NCBI GenBank assembly: GCA_021324715.1
Contig: JAJPIN010000184.1
Coordinates: 1-19,195 of the forward strand
Length of the DNA: 19,195 nt
Reading direction: 5' to 3'
Source of the DNA: Nitrososphaeria archaeon
Lineage (GTDB): Archaea; Thermoproteota; Nitrososphaeria; Nitrososphaerales; Nitrososphaeraceae
In this document: positions 1 through 6,049 of the stretch, piece by piece
Position numbering within the stretch: position 1 is the first letter of the stretch
Layout: each line of letters begins with the position of its first letter
Program-made: the position numbers and the translations under genes
The notes under the pieces: generated by a model
Seen by the model: only the letters and a program-made list of their open reading frames with translations
Told to the model about the DNA's origin: nothing
The model's database searches: none

Positions 1-88
1 GCGGCTGGTCTAACGCTTTTGTAAGAACGTCCCCTAGTTTTCCAACTAGGAGATTAAAATTAGTTGGATTTACTAGATCTTTTAGCAT
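1..88 (-). CDS. nuoB: NADH dehydrogenase-like complex I subunit B (NuoB), N-terminal fragment
   Basis: This is the 5' end of a gene that continues beyond the left edge of the window. Reading the minus strand from the ATG at 88 gives 29 residues beginning MLKDLVNPTNFNLLVGKLGD, which I recognise as the N-terminus of thaumarchaeal NuoB. The reading frame is closed upstream by a TGA at 98-100, so ATG 88 is the only sensible start. NuoB is the peripheral-arm subunit carrying the terminal 4Fe-4S cluster N2 next to the quinone site, but its cysteines lie outside the window. It follows nuoA on the same strand after 64 nt, as expected for the archaeal nuoABCDHIJKLMN order, so it is probably co-transcribed with nuoA. 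Confidence 0.88.
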   Translation of the reverse strand, partial: MLKDLVNPTNFNLLVGKLGDVLTKALDQP

Positions 89-152
89 TATCTTATCTCA
101 AACTCCAATTCACATTCATCATACTTGGGACTTGAATCAATAAACCCAAAAA

Positions 153-527
153 CTACCAAATCCCCTTCCTCCCAGAAAGATAGAGCGCATAACCCATGGC
201 AGAAAACATTATAGCAAGAAATCCAATTATTGGAAGTGTTGCTGAACGCGGGATTGAAAAGAGTGATGCTCCCCATGCATACAAGAAAAGTGACATGACA
301 TCGAATACGACAAACATGAGGATATAGGAATAATATTGCATCATGAAGTGACTTCTACCCTCACCAGAAGGCATCTGACCACACTCCATTGGCAAGAACT
401 TTACAGGATTATATCTTCGTCTTGGTGACAACAATTTTGACAAAAACAAAACTGGAATAGTGGCAAGTAACCCAAATCCAAGCATATACATAATAGGTGC
501 AAACTGGCTAACACTTTCTCCAGCCAA
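153..527 (-). CDS. nuoA: NADH dehydrogenase-like complex I subunit A (NuoA)
   Basis: This 124-residue protein is a small membrane subunit of complex I; it lines the junction between the membrane arm and the quinone-reducing peripheral arm. Three hydrophobic segments are visible at about residues 9-31, 64-90 and 97-118. The loop after the first helix carries the family signature around E48-C49 (PMECGQ), followed by the FMMQYYSYILMFVVFDV segment of helix 2. The start is TTG at 527: no ATG or GTG lies upstream in frame before the TAA at 567-569, and a TATA box at 552-560 sits 25-33 nt upstream, which fits a leaderless mRNA. Thaumarchaeal complex I lacks the NADH module, so the electron donor is probably not NADH (family knowledge). 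The C-terminal end is worth checking: a -1 frame after residue 122 would extend the protein to a TAATG overlap with nuoB. Confidence 0.95.
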   Translation of the reverse strand: MAGESVSQFAPIMYMLGFGLLATIPVLFLSKLLSPRRRYNPVKFLPMECGQMPSGEGRSHFMMQYYSYILMFVVFDVMSLFLYAWGASLFSIPRSATLPIIGFLAIMFSAMGYALYLSGRKGIW

Positions 528-551
528 GACTAAATTTGCTCTTTCTGAATC

Positions 552-560
552 ATATAAAAA
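552..560 (-). promoter_or_regulatory. TATA box upstream of nuoA
   Basis: The minus strand reads TTTTTATAT, centred about 29 nt before the TTG start of nuoA. This is the spacing expected when transcription begins at the start codon itself. It gives nuoAB a promoter of its own although the flavoprotein gene lies just upstream on the same strand. Confidence 0.5.
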
Positions 561-573
561 TCTTGCTTATCAA

Positions 574-1770
574 TTACTTGCCCAAAATTAGTCCAAATAG
601 CTGTTTTGCAGTAGCGTGTGGGTGAGTAAGCATCAGCTTCATTAATTTACTAGTAGTGAATTGAGCCTTTATGAAGTCAACAAACTCTTCAGCAGTCATT
701 TGCCGGATGATTTCAACTTCTCTATCCCAAGAATCATTATTCATCCTCAACCATCTTGACTGAACTTTAAGTGATGATTTTATTTTAGAGTCAACACGTT
801 CTTTCCAGAGTATTTCGTACTCGCGTAACGATTCTCTTGTACAGCCCATCAATAGTGATTTAGCACCGATCTCGCCTGCTATCTTCCCAAATTCTATTGC
901 AAACCTAATACCTTCAAGAACAAGAGGGTTAGCCTGCCCTGCTGAATCTCCTACTAACAACAACCCGTCAAAAATGGTAGACTTGCGCGAACCTTCATTT
1001 GGGATGAAACCATAATGTAATTCAATTGGCTGAATATTTCCAAGTTCTTCTAGTGGTTTGAGCTTGGCTTCTAGAATTGAGTTCAACAATTTAATAGGAT
1101 CGGCAACTGATTCCGGACGTCCTACACCCGTTCCTATTCTTACACGTTGTTTTGATATTGGAAAAATCCATGCGTAGCCAGCATCTGAGTATTTATCTCC
1201 AACCATCAAAATCCAAGTTTCAGCATCTACTTCATCGCAGTAGCATTCGTATTCAGCACCTATTCCATATCTTTTCCAATTATTAGCAATTCCAGCTCTT
1301 CTTGCTACAATACTATTAAATCCACTGGCATCAATTACTAGTTTTGAATCGAATTGCTCTTTTCCCTTAGGGGTATTAGCTAGAATTCCAGTGATTTTAT
1401 TTGAATGAGTTATTGCAGATTGTACTTCGCTTCTCACTGATATTTCCGCTCCTTCCCTAGCAGCTAACGTTGCTAGATATTGGTAAGTAGCCCTGACATC
1501 CAGGACGCAAGACTTTGGTGTGCTTCCACAAAGAATGATGTCTTTTGATGGAGAGATGATTCTAAAGTTCTTTATTGGGTTATAATATATTTCTGGTATT
1601 TCAAGTCTTTTCATGTCTTCTATCCAAGATACTCCACTAGTTCGAATGTTCTGCCCTATGGAATCATCTTTTTCTAGAACAATAGTTTTGGCATTTTTTC
1701 TGGCCGCAGAATATGCAGCTGAAAGACCTGCGGGTCCACCGCCCACAACTACTATGTCGTACTTTTTCAT
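574..1770 (-). CDS. Geranylgeranyl reductase-family FAD-dependent oxidoreductase
   Basis: This soluble or membrane-associated flavoprotein belongs to the family that saturates isoprenoid double bonds in archaeal lipids and quinone or chlorophyll side chains. From the ATG at 1770 it has 398 residues; a GTG at 1779 would add three. The FAD dinucleotide fold opens the protein (VVGGGPAGLSAA, about residues 9-20), with the acidic end of beta-2 in VLEKDD. The GGR-type YxWxFP motif appears as GYAWIFP near residue 200, and the second FAD motif as VGDSAGQANPLVLEG near 273-287. The segment that in typical archaeol-type reductases reads CGEG is TSG here, so the substrate may differ. It lies directly upstream of nuoA on the same strand, separated by 46 nt. 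The family call is firm; the substrate (archaeol precursor, menaquinone or other) cannot be read from sequence. Confidence 0.85.
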   Translation of the reverse strand: MKKYDIVVVGGGPAGLSAAYSAARKNAKTIVLEKDDSIGQNIRTSGVSWIEDMKRLEIPEIYYNPIKNFRIISPSKDIILCGSTPKSCVLDVRATYQYLATLAAREGAEISVRSEVQSAITHSNKITGILANTPKGKEQFDSKLVIDASGFNSIVARRAGIANNWKRYGIGAEYECYCDEVDAETWILMVGDKYSDAGYAWIFPISKQRVRIGTGVGRPESVADPIKLLNSILEAKLKPLEELGNIQPIELHYGFIPNEGSRKSTIFDGLLLVGDSAGQANPLVLEGIRFAIEFGKIAGEIGAKSLLMGCTRESLREYEILWKERVDSKIKSSLKVQSRWLRMNNDSWDREVEIIRQMTAEEFVDFIKAQFTTSKLMKLMLTHPHATAKQLFGLILGK

Positions 1771-1820
1771 AAAATCCACTTAGCGATTAGCTAATCAACT
1801 ATTGAATTTCAGTCCAAAGT

Positions 1821-1830
1821 TATATTTTAA
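1821..1830 (-). promoter_or_regulatory. TATA box upstream of the reductase gene
   Basis: The minus strand reads TTAAAATATA about 50 nt before the ATG at 1770. Initiation about 25 nt downstream would leave a short 5' leader of roughly 25-30 nt. Confidence 0.4.
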
Positions 1831-1897
1831 AGTAATGAGAATCAACTAATCACCAACGCTTTTATTCTGCCATCCTCATAATTTAGTTATATTAAAT

Positions 1898-2389
1898 TTG
1901 ACAGATAATGAATTATTACGTCCAAATGATTTGAAAGAAGGAATGACTGCGCCGGACTTTTCATTTAAGTATAAGAATCGAACATTGAGTTTATCTGATT
2001 TTAAAGATAAAAAAGTAGTGTTGTATTTTTATCCCAGGGATTTTACAACAGGCTGTACAACAGAAGCTTCAGAATTTACAAGAGATTATGATAAATTCAA
2101 AACTACCGACATTGAAATAATTGGAGTGAGTCCAGATACCGAGGAATCACATGAAAAATTCAAGCAAAAGATGAACATACCTTATCACCTAGCTGCTGAT
2201 GTAAACAACACCATTTCAAAAAAGTACGGAACCTACGGATTGAAAAAATTCATGGGTAAAGAGTATATGGGAATTAACAGGACGACCTTTCTAATAGATA
2301 AAAATGGCAAAATAGTTAGAATTTTCAATAAGGTCAAACCGATGGGTCATAGTATGGAAGTCCTCGAAGCTTTTGGATTCACAAAGTAA
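1898..2389 (+). CDS. bcp: Peroxiredoxin, Bcp/PrxQ type, single-cysteine form
   Basis: This 163-residue cytoplasmic thiol peroxidase reduces H2O2 and organic hydroperoxides. The thioredoxin fold includes the peroxidatic motif YFYPRDFTTGCTTEA with C53 in the PxxxTxxC arrangement. The resolving cysteine that PrxQ proteins usually carry five residues later is replaced by serine (S58), and no other cysteine occurs in the protein, so it must work as a 1-Cys peroxiredoxin resolved by an external thiol. The start is TTG at 1898; an alternative would truncate the N-terminus before the conserved GMTAPDF beta strand. It is divergent from the flavoprotein gene and convergent, with a 4-nt gap, to the unknown gene at 2394. 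The family assignment is secure; the reductant partner is unknown. Confidence 0.93.
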   Translation: MTDNELLRPNDLKEGMTAPDFSFKYKNRTLSLSDFKDKKVVLYFYPRDFTTGCTTEASEFTRDYDKFKTTDIEIIGVSPDTEESHEKFKQKMNIPYHLAADVNNTISKKYGTYGLKKFMGKEYMGINRTTFLIDKNGKIVRIFNKVKPMGHSMEVLEAFGFTK

Positions 2390-2393
2390 TTGA

Positions 2394-2939
2394 TTAGTAT
2401 AAATGCCAAATCTCCTCATCTAACACGGACGTTGATATCTGAAGATACTCCATGGTACCTTTTAAGGTATCAATAATTTTGGTTTCTGTTCTTCCTTGTT
2501 GATAGGCAATCAAAACTGCAGAAGTGGTTATTAAGGTTTCCTCGGAATACTTATTCCATTCTAAAAAATATTTATTGTATTTATCAGAGTTCTCTGATTC
2601 TATTTCTGCCATTAGTTTGTTCAGTTTTAGAAATAACGCAATAATTATCACACGTAGTTTCTGTAACGTTAGTTTGACCTGCTCTGTGTCAGGAATTGAC
2701 GGTATCTCATGACAAATCTTACACTGATAATAATCAAGATTCTTGGCAACACTTATCGATCCAAGTATTGCAGGAATTCTTATTTTTACATATAATACGC
2801 TCATGGAAGCTTTTACAAATAATACATCTTCTCTATGAATAGCAAATTGATCCGTTGTAATTCCATCTTTTGCTACAATAGGAAAACACTTCGAATTTTC
2901 TATATAGTTTTGTACTATTGCATGAATTATATTCAACAT
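2394..2939 (-). CDS. Hypothetical protein with a CxxC motif
   Basis: I do not recognise this 181-residue protein. It has no signal peptide and no convincing membrane segment. The first half is beta-rich and hydrophobic (about residues 38-65); a CKIC pair (C73 and C76) follows a tyrosine pair and could bind a metal or be redox-active. The second half looks helical, with residues 85-125 and 130-178 rich in Leu, Ile, Glu and Lys, ending in EEIWHLY. The start is ATG at 2939, and the next in-frame stop gives a product with ordinary archaeal codon use. It lies 40 nt downstream of the ferritin-like gene on the same strand, so the two may be co-transcribed. Function unknown. Confidence 0.7.
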   Translation of the reverse strand: MLNIIHAIVQNYIENSKCFPIVAKDGITTDQFAIHREDVLFVKASMSVLYVKIRIPAILGSISVAKNLDYYQCKICHEIPSIPDTEQVKLTLQKLRVIIIALFLKLNKLMAEIESENSDKYNKYFLEWNKYSEETLITTSAVLIAYQQGRTETKIIDTLKGTMEYLQISTSVLDEEIWHLY

Positions 2940-2979
2940 AAAATAGTGGGATAAAAAAATTTAGAATTAAAATTAAGTG

Positions 2980-3396
2980 TCATTGTCTGGATGCAGACAC
3001 TAGTTCTTCAATATGTTGCAATATTTTGATATGGTGTTCTTCATCAACTACAATGCTTTTCAATAAAGATTTTGTTTCTAAATCGTCAGCAAGCGTTACA
3101 CACTTTAGTAATAGATCCCTTGATTCCTTTTCTTCATCTATCGACTTAATAATCCCTTGTTTTGTCAGATTTAAAGTGCTACTAGCTCCTTCAATAGCTG
3201 TCATCATATTAGATATATATTCAATGTGTCGCAATCCATCATCAAGCAATTTGTGTACATAATTCCTAATTATACCGTTGTTCAATCTACTTAATACTGA
3301 CATATAATGATTCATTTCATTCACTTCTGCTTCATGTTGTGATTTTAATAAAGCATATAGATCTTGTTTTCTTTTTAATAATAAATCCACATCCAA
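2980..3396 (-). CDS. Ferritin-like four-helix protein, probable
   Basis: This all-helical protein of 138 residues has four predicted amphipathic helices: about 4-38, 41-70, 79-103 and 105-133. Clusters of carboxylate and histidine residues recur as in ferritin/rubrerythrin bundles: HEAEVNEMNH (H21-H30), DDGLRHIEY (D52-Y60), DEEKES (D87-S92), and VDEEHHIKIL (V117-L126). The fourth helix has a clean ExxH (E119, H122), but helix 2 has DxxxH rather than ExxH, so an intact di-iron site is uncertain. The start is TTG at 3396 with a TATA box centred about 28 nt upstream; GTG at 3390 is an alternative. The 181-residue unknown follows it on the same strand. The ferritin-like fold is inference from residue patterns; a non-catalytic helical bundle remains possible. 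Confidence 0.62.
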   Translation of the reverse strand: MDVDLLLKRKQDLYALLKSQHEAEVNEMNHYMSVLSRLNNGIIRNYVHKLLDDGLRHIEYISNMMTAIEGASSTLNLTKQGIIKSIDEEKESRDLLLKCVTLADDLETKSLLKSIVVDEEHHIKILQHIEELVSASRQ

Positions 3397-3418
3397 TATG
3401 ATAATCTATGAAACTATT

Positions 3419-3430
3419 GATAAAAAATCT
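3419..3430 (-). promoter_or_regulatory. TATA box of the ferritin-like gene
   Basis: The minus strand reads AGATTTTTTATC, centred 28 nt before the TTG at 3396. This matches the leaderless geometry of neighbouring genes and supports the TTG start. Confidence 0.45.
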
Positions 3431-3458
3431 ATCGAATCAACTTTCGGTATGATCTAAA

Positions 3459-3472
3459 TTTTTTAAATAATA
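3459..3472 (+). promoter_or_regulatory. TATA box of the 43-residue zinc-protein gene
   Basis: The AT-rich element TTTTTTAAATAATA ends about 20 nt before the TTG at 3493, with its centre 28 nt upstream. It is arranged back-to-back with the promoter of the ferritin-like gene. Confidence 0.45.
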
Positions 3473-3492
3473 TATTTTCGAAAACCGCTTGA

Positions 3493-3624
3493 TTGTTAGA
3501 CAATACTGAATTGTGTGACTGTAAATGTCACGTCAAGTATGGACACAAATCACTTTGCGAAAAATGCATTGAAAAACACAGGACTTCACGTTATTATACT
3601 ATATCAAAAATCTTTCCTAAATGA
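3493..3624 (+). CDS. Small cysteine-rich putative zinc-binding protein (43 residues)
   Basis: This short reading frame was found by direct translation. Its product begins MLDNTELCDCKC and holds C8, C10, C12, H13, H18, C22, C25 and H29 in a CxCxCH...CxxCxxxH arrangement, which would suit one or two zinc sites. The C-terminus is basic and aromatic (KHRTSRYY). The TTG start follows immediately after an in-frame TGA, so it cannot begin further upstream, and a TATA box lies 28 nt before it, as for other leaderless genes here. The gene is complete, ending with TGA at 3622-3624, 15 nt before the 3' end of the opposing tRNA-Leu gene. Very small CxxC zinc proteins are common in archaea and are often missed in annotation. 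Function unknown; nucleic-acid or protein binding is a guess. Confidence 0.62.
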   Translation: MLDNTELCDCKCHVKYGHKSLCEKCIEKHRTSRYYTISKIFPK

Positions 3625-3639
3625 TATTTACTGGTTGGA

Positions 3640-3724
3640 TGCGGGAGATGGGATTTGAACCCATGAACCCCTAAGGGATAAGAGCCTCAGTCTTACGCCG
3701 TTGACCAAGCTGGGCGACTCCCGC
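3640..3724 (-). tRNA. tRNA-Leu (anticodon GAG)
   Basis: The minus strand folds as a class II tRNA: acceptor GCGGGAG pairs with CTCCCGC, the D arm begins GCCCAGCTTGG, the anticodon stem TAAGA/TCTTA encloses the loop CTGAGGC, and the T arm contains GGTTCAAATCC. The anticodon is GAG, reading CUC/CUU leucine codons. The long variable arm (about TCCCTTAGGGG) is the leucine/serine type. The discriminator base is A, as expected for leucine. CCA is not encoded: the sequence after the discriminator reads TCC. No intron is present. Confidence 0.95.
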
Positions 3725-3762
3725 ATAGGTTTAGCGGTTCAAAATCGCTAATTTGAATATTT

Positions 3763-3773
3763 GCTATATAAGC
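3763..3773 (-). promoter_or_regulatory. TATA box of tRNA-Leu
   Basis: The minus strand reads GCTTATATAGC, about 40-49 nt before the mature 5' end. This predicts a short precursor leader of about 15 nt to be removed by RNase P. Confidence 0.5.
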
Positions 3774-3794
3774 ACTAAAGTACTAAATACATGG

Positions 3795-3803
3795 TTTTTA
3801 TAA
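3795..3803 (+). promoter_or_regulatory. TATA box of the rpoN-eno-rpsB-isoprenoid operon
   Basis: TTTTTATAA is centred 27 nt upstream of the TTG start of rpoN. It faces away from the tRNA-Leu promoter, so the two units diverge from a 101-nt intergenic region. Confidence 0.55.
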
Positions 3804-3825
3804 GACATCTGAAAATAAAGAGGCA

Positions 3826-4062
3826 TTGCTGATACCTGTAAGATGTTTTACCTGTGGAAATGTAATAGCTAATAAGTATAGTGAATATTCAAACAGAATC
3901 AAAGCTGGAGAAGACCCGGCGCAAGTCATGGACTCACTCAATATCAAAAGATATTGTTGCAGAAGAATGTTTGTCTCATCCGTTGAAACTATATACCAGG
4001 TAATTCCATATTACGAGGCACTTCGCAGACGTATGTCGGAAATCGAGTCAGAAATAGATTAA
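3826..4062 (+). CDS. rpoN: DNA-directed RNA polymerase subunit N (Rpo10)
   Basis: This 78-residue zinc-binding subunit of archaeal RNA polymerase corresponds to eukaryotic Rpb10 and helps assemble the Rpo3/Rpo11 platform. The hallmark N-terminus PVRCFTCG gives C7 and C10, and the zinc site is completed by the adjacent pair C44-C45 in RYCCRRMF. The length is slightly above the usual 60-75 residues because of a short acidic C-terminal tail. The start is TTG at 3826; the family always begins M(I/L)(I/V)PVRC, so this start is fixed by homology. It is first in a long co-directional array and is followed by enolase after 12 nt. No rpoK, L13 or S9 gene is present beside it, although these are often neighbours in other archaea. 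Confidence 0.97.
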   Translation: MLIPVRCFTCGNVIANKYSEYSNRIKAGEDPAQVMDSLNIKRYCCRRMFVSSVETIYQVIPYYEALRRRMSEIESEID

Positions 4063-4074
4063 CCTTGAAGAAAT

Positions 4075-5322
4075 ATGCCTTCAATTTCATCATTGAAAGG
4101 AAGAATAGTTTTTAATAGCAGAGGCTCAAGGTCAATAGAGATAGATGTAATTACAGACAACAAGTTCCTGGGTAGAGCGTGTGCACCTTCGGGAGCTAGT
4201 GTAGGAAGTCATGAAGTCCCAAGTTTTATTGATAATGATCCAGATTTAACCCTTCTCACATTTGAAAATAATATGCATAAATTTGTCGGGGTTGACGCTT
4301 CAGACCCGAAGTCTATCTTAGAAATTCTAAAATCCATAGATACCTCTAATGCTTTTAGTAGAACGGGGGGGACTGTTGCATACGGCCTAAGTATTGCCGC
4401 AGCAGCTTCTGCGTCGATGTCACTTAATCTGCCTCTATTTGCAATGCTGAACAAAAAGGGTCCATATCGATTTCCCTATCCTCTAGGAAACATCGTTGGG
4501 GGTGGGTCGCATGCTGGACCTGGTACTCCCGATATTCAAGAAGTATTAGTTTGTCCAACAGGAGCCAAAGGAATTTTGGAAGCATTACAGATGAATTTCG
4601 ACGTCCATAAAGAGGTCAGAGTACTACTGGAAAAAAAGGATAGAAAATTTACCTATGGAAGGGGTGATGAGGGTGCATGGGCTCCAAATTTGAATAATGA
4701 TGAAGCAGTATCAATTGTTGCCCAGGCCGTGGAAAACTTAGGGTTAAAAATAGGGAAGGATATTGCTTTAGGAATTGATTTTGCAAGTTCCTCACTGTGG
4801 GACTCTAAAAGGGAACTTTATGATTATTCTAGACAGGGGTTAGTGAGGAATACTGAAGAACAGATAGATTTCGTTCAGAATTTAATCAAGAATTATCAAC
4901 TAATTTATGTAGAAGACCCTGTGAACGAAGATGATTTTGAAAGTATGGCTGTAATAACTAAAAGGAATAATCAATGTTATGTTACTGGAGATGATATGCT
5001 AGTTACAAATTCTGAAAGGGTAGATGAAGCTTGCAAACACGGTGCATGTAGTGCTGCAATTTTGAAAGTAAATCAGGCAGGTACTTTGTACAATGCTCTA
5101 GATTTTGCGGATAATTGTACGAAAAATAATATTAAAATAATAACATCACACAGATCTGGTGAATCTGTTGATGCACATTTATCTCACATAGCAATAGCAA
5201 CATCTTCAAAAATGATTAAAACTGGAGTGATTGGTGGAGAGCGAGTATCCAAGTTAAATGAACTATTAAGACTTTCAGAGTATGATTTAATAAAAGGCAT
5301 GATAGATTTGTCTGTTAACTGA
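4075..5322 (+). CDS. eno: Enolase (phosphopyruvate hydratase)
   Basis: This cytoplasmic glycolytic/gluconeogenic enzyme interconverts 2-phosphoglycerate and phosphoenolpyruvate; 415 residues is normal for archaea. The catalytic set can be traced: the mobile loop PSGASVGSHE (39-47), H146 in GSHAG, E156 in IQEVLV, E199 in GDEGAWAPN, magnesium ligands D235, E280 (YVEDP) and D306 (TGDDM), the general base K331 in ILKVNQAGT, the SHRSGE loop at 358-363, and K382. Small departures from consensus are NSRGSR for DSRGNP and GASVG for GASTG; all catalytic residues remain. It starts at ATG 4075, 12 nt after rpoN, and the next gene begins 1 nt after its stop. Linkage with RNA polymerase and ribosomal protein genes is an old archaeal arrangement. 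Confidence 0.97.
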   Translation: MPSISSLKGRIVFNSRGSRSIEIDVITDNKFLGRACAPSGASVGSHEVPSFIDNDPDLTLLTFENNMHKFVGVDASDPKSILEILKSIDTSNAFSRTGGTVAYGLSIAAAASASMSLNLPLFAMLNKKGPYRFPYPLGNIVGGGSHAGPGTPDIQEVLVCPTGAKGILEALQMNFDVHKEVRVLLEKKDRKFTYGRGDEGAWAPNLNNDEAVSIVAQAVENLGLKIGKDIALGIDFASSSLWDSKRELYDYSRQGLVRNTEEQIDFVQNLIKNYQLIYVEDPVNEDDFESMAVITKRNNQCYVTGDDMLVTNSERVDEACKHGACSAAILKVNQAGTLYNALDFADNCTKNNIKIITSHRSGESVDAHLSHIAIATSSKMIKTGVIGGERVSKLNELLRLSEYDLIKGMIDLSVN

Positions 5323-5323
5323 A

Positions 5324-6049
5324 ATGTCAAGTGCAAACCAAGAAGAAAATACCGATGGTTCTTCTATTGAACATAAGAATCAAGAATCTGGAGAGACATT
5401 TATTCAATCAAATGTAGACACAGCTGGTCAAAGCGAGGAAATTGAAAATGATAATTTAGAAAAAATGATACTTTCAACAGGAATACGCGTAGGGACTCCT
5501 GTTAAAACTAAATTTATGGCTCCCTTTATAGTTCGTGCAAATCCAGAAGGCCTTTATATTCTAGATATCAGTAAAACACTTACCAGAATAGATGTTGCTG
5601 CAAAGTTTATTGGAAGATCAGATATTTCCAAAGTCGTAGTGACGTCGGCCAGAGAATATGGAAAAACTCCTGTGCAAAAGTTTTGTGAGTCAACTGGGGC
5701 ATTTGGAATAATAGGACGTTTTATGCCTGGAACCTTTACGAATCCATCATTGTCAAGTTATATGGAACCCCAGATTGTTATTGTCACCGATCCTCAAGCA
5801 GATCAGCAGGCGGTACTGGAAGCAACAAGGGCCGGAGTTCCAGTTGTTGCTATTGCAAATAGCGACAACGTTACATCCAATGTGGATTTGGTTATTCCCG
5901 CAAATAATAGGGGAAGAAAAGCCCTTGCAACCGTATACTGGCTACTTACGAGGGAAGTTCTGAAGAAGCAGGGGAAGATAAAGTCGGATAATGAGATGAA
6001 GATATCGATAGACGATTTCGAGACCAAATTGGTCGAAGAGATATCTTGA
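5324..6049 (+). CDS. rpsB: Small ribosomal subunit protein uS2, with acidic N-terminal extension
   Basis: The ribosomal protein core begins near residue 48 (MILSTGIRVGTPVKTKFM) and continues through typical archaeal S2/Sa segments such as GLYILDISKTLTRI, GRFMPGTFTNP, VIVTDPQADQQAV, GVPVVAIANSDN and VDLVIPANNRGRKALATVYWLL. It is preceded by about 47 low-complexity residues rich in Glu, Gln, Asn and Ser (MSSANQEENTDG...), giving 241 residues against roughly 200 for most archaeal S2. The start is ATG at 5324, one base after the enolase stop. An internal Met48 exists, but the extension is in frame with the tight operon junction and is probably real. The stop overlaps the next start as TTGA. Confidence 0.96.
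   Translation: MSSANQEENTDGSSIEHKNQESGETFIQSNVDTAGQSEEIENDNLEKMILSTGIRVGTPVKTKFMAPFIVRANPEGLYILDISKTLTRIDVAAKFIGRSDISKVVVTSAREYGKTPVQKFCESTGAFGIIGRFMPGTFTNPSLSSYMEPQIVIVTDPQADQQAVLEATRAGVPVVAIANSDNVTSNVDLVIPANNRGRKALATVYWLLTREVLKKQGKIKSDNEMKISIDDFETKLVEEIS

Noticed and set aside
88..276. A 62-residue minus-strand frame overlapping the end of nuoA
   Set aside because: Its first two-thirds is nuoA sequence in another frame and makes no sense as a protein. Only its last part is kept as a possible nuoA frameshift tail.
2524..2712. Plus-strand frame inside the 181-residue unknown gene
   Set aside because: Antisense shadow with serine/isoleucine-rich low-complexity translation and no promoter.
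3026..3262. Plus-strand frame opposite the ferritin-like gene
   Set aside because: Antisense shadow; Ser/Thr-rich composition mirrors the Glu/Asp-rich real protein.
4209..4454. Minus-strand frame inside enolase
   Set aside because: Enolase is intact and recognisable; the antisense translation has no motif.
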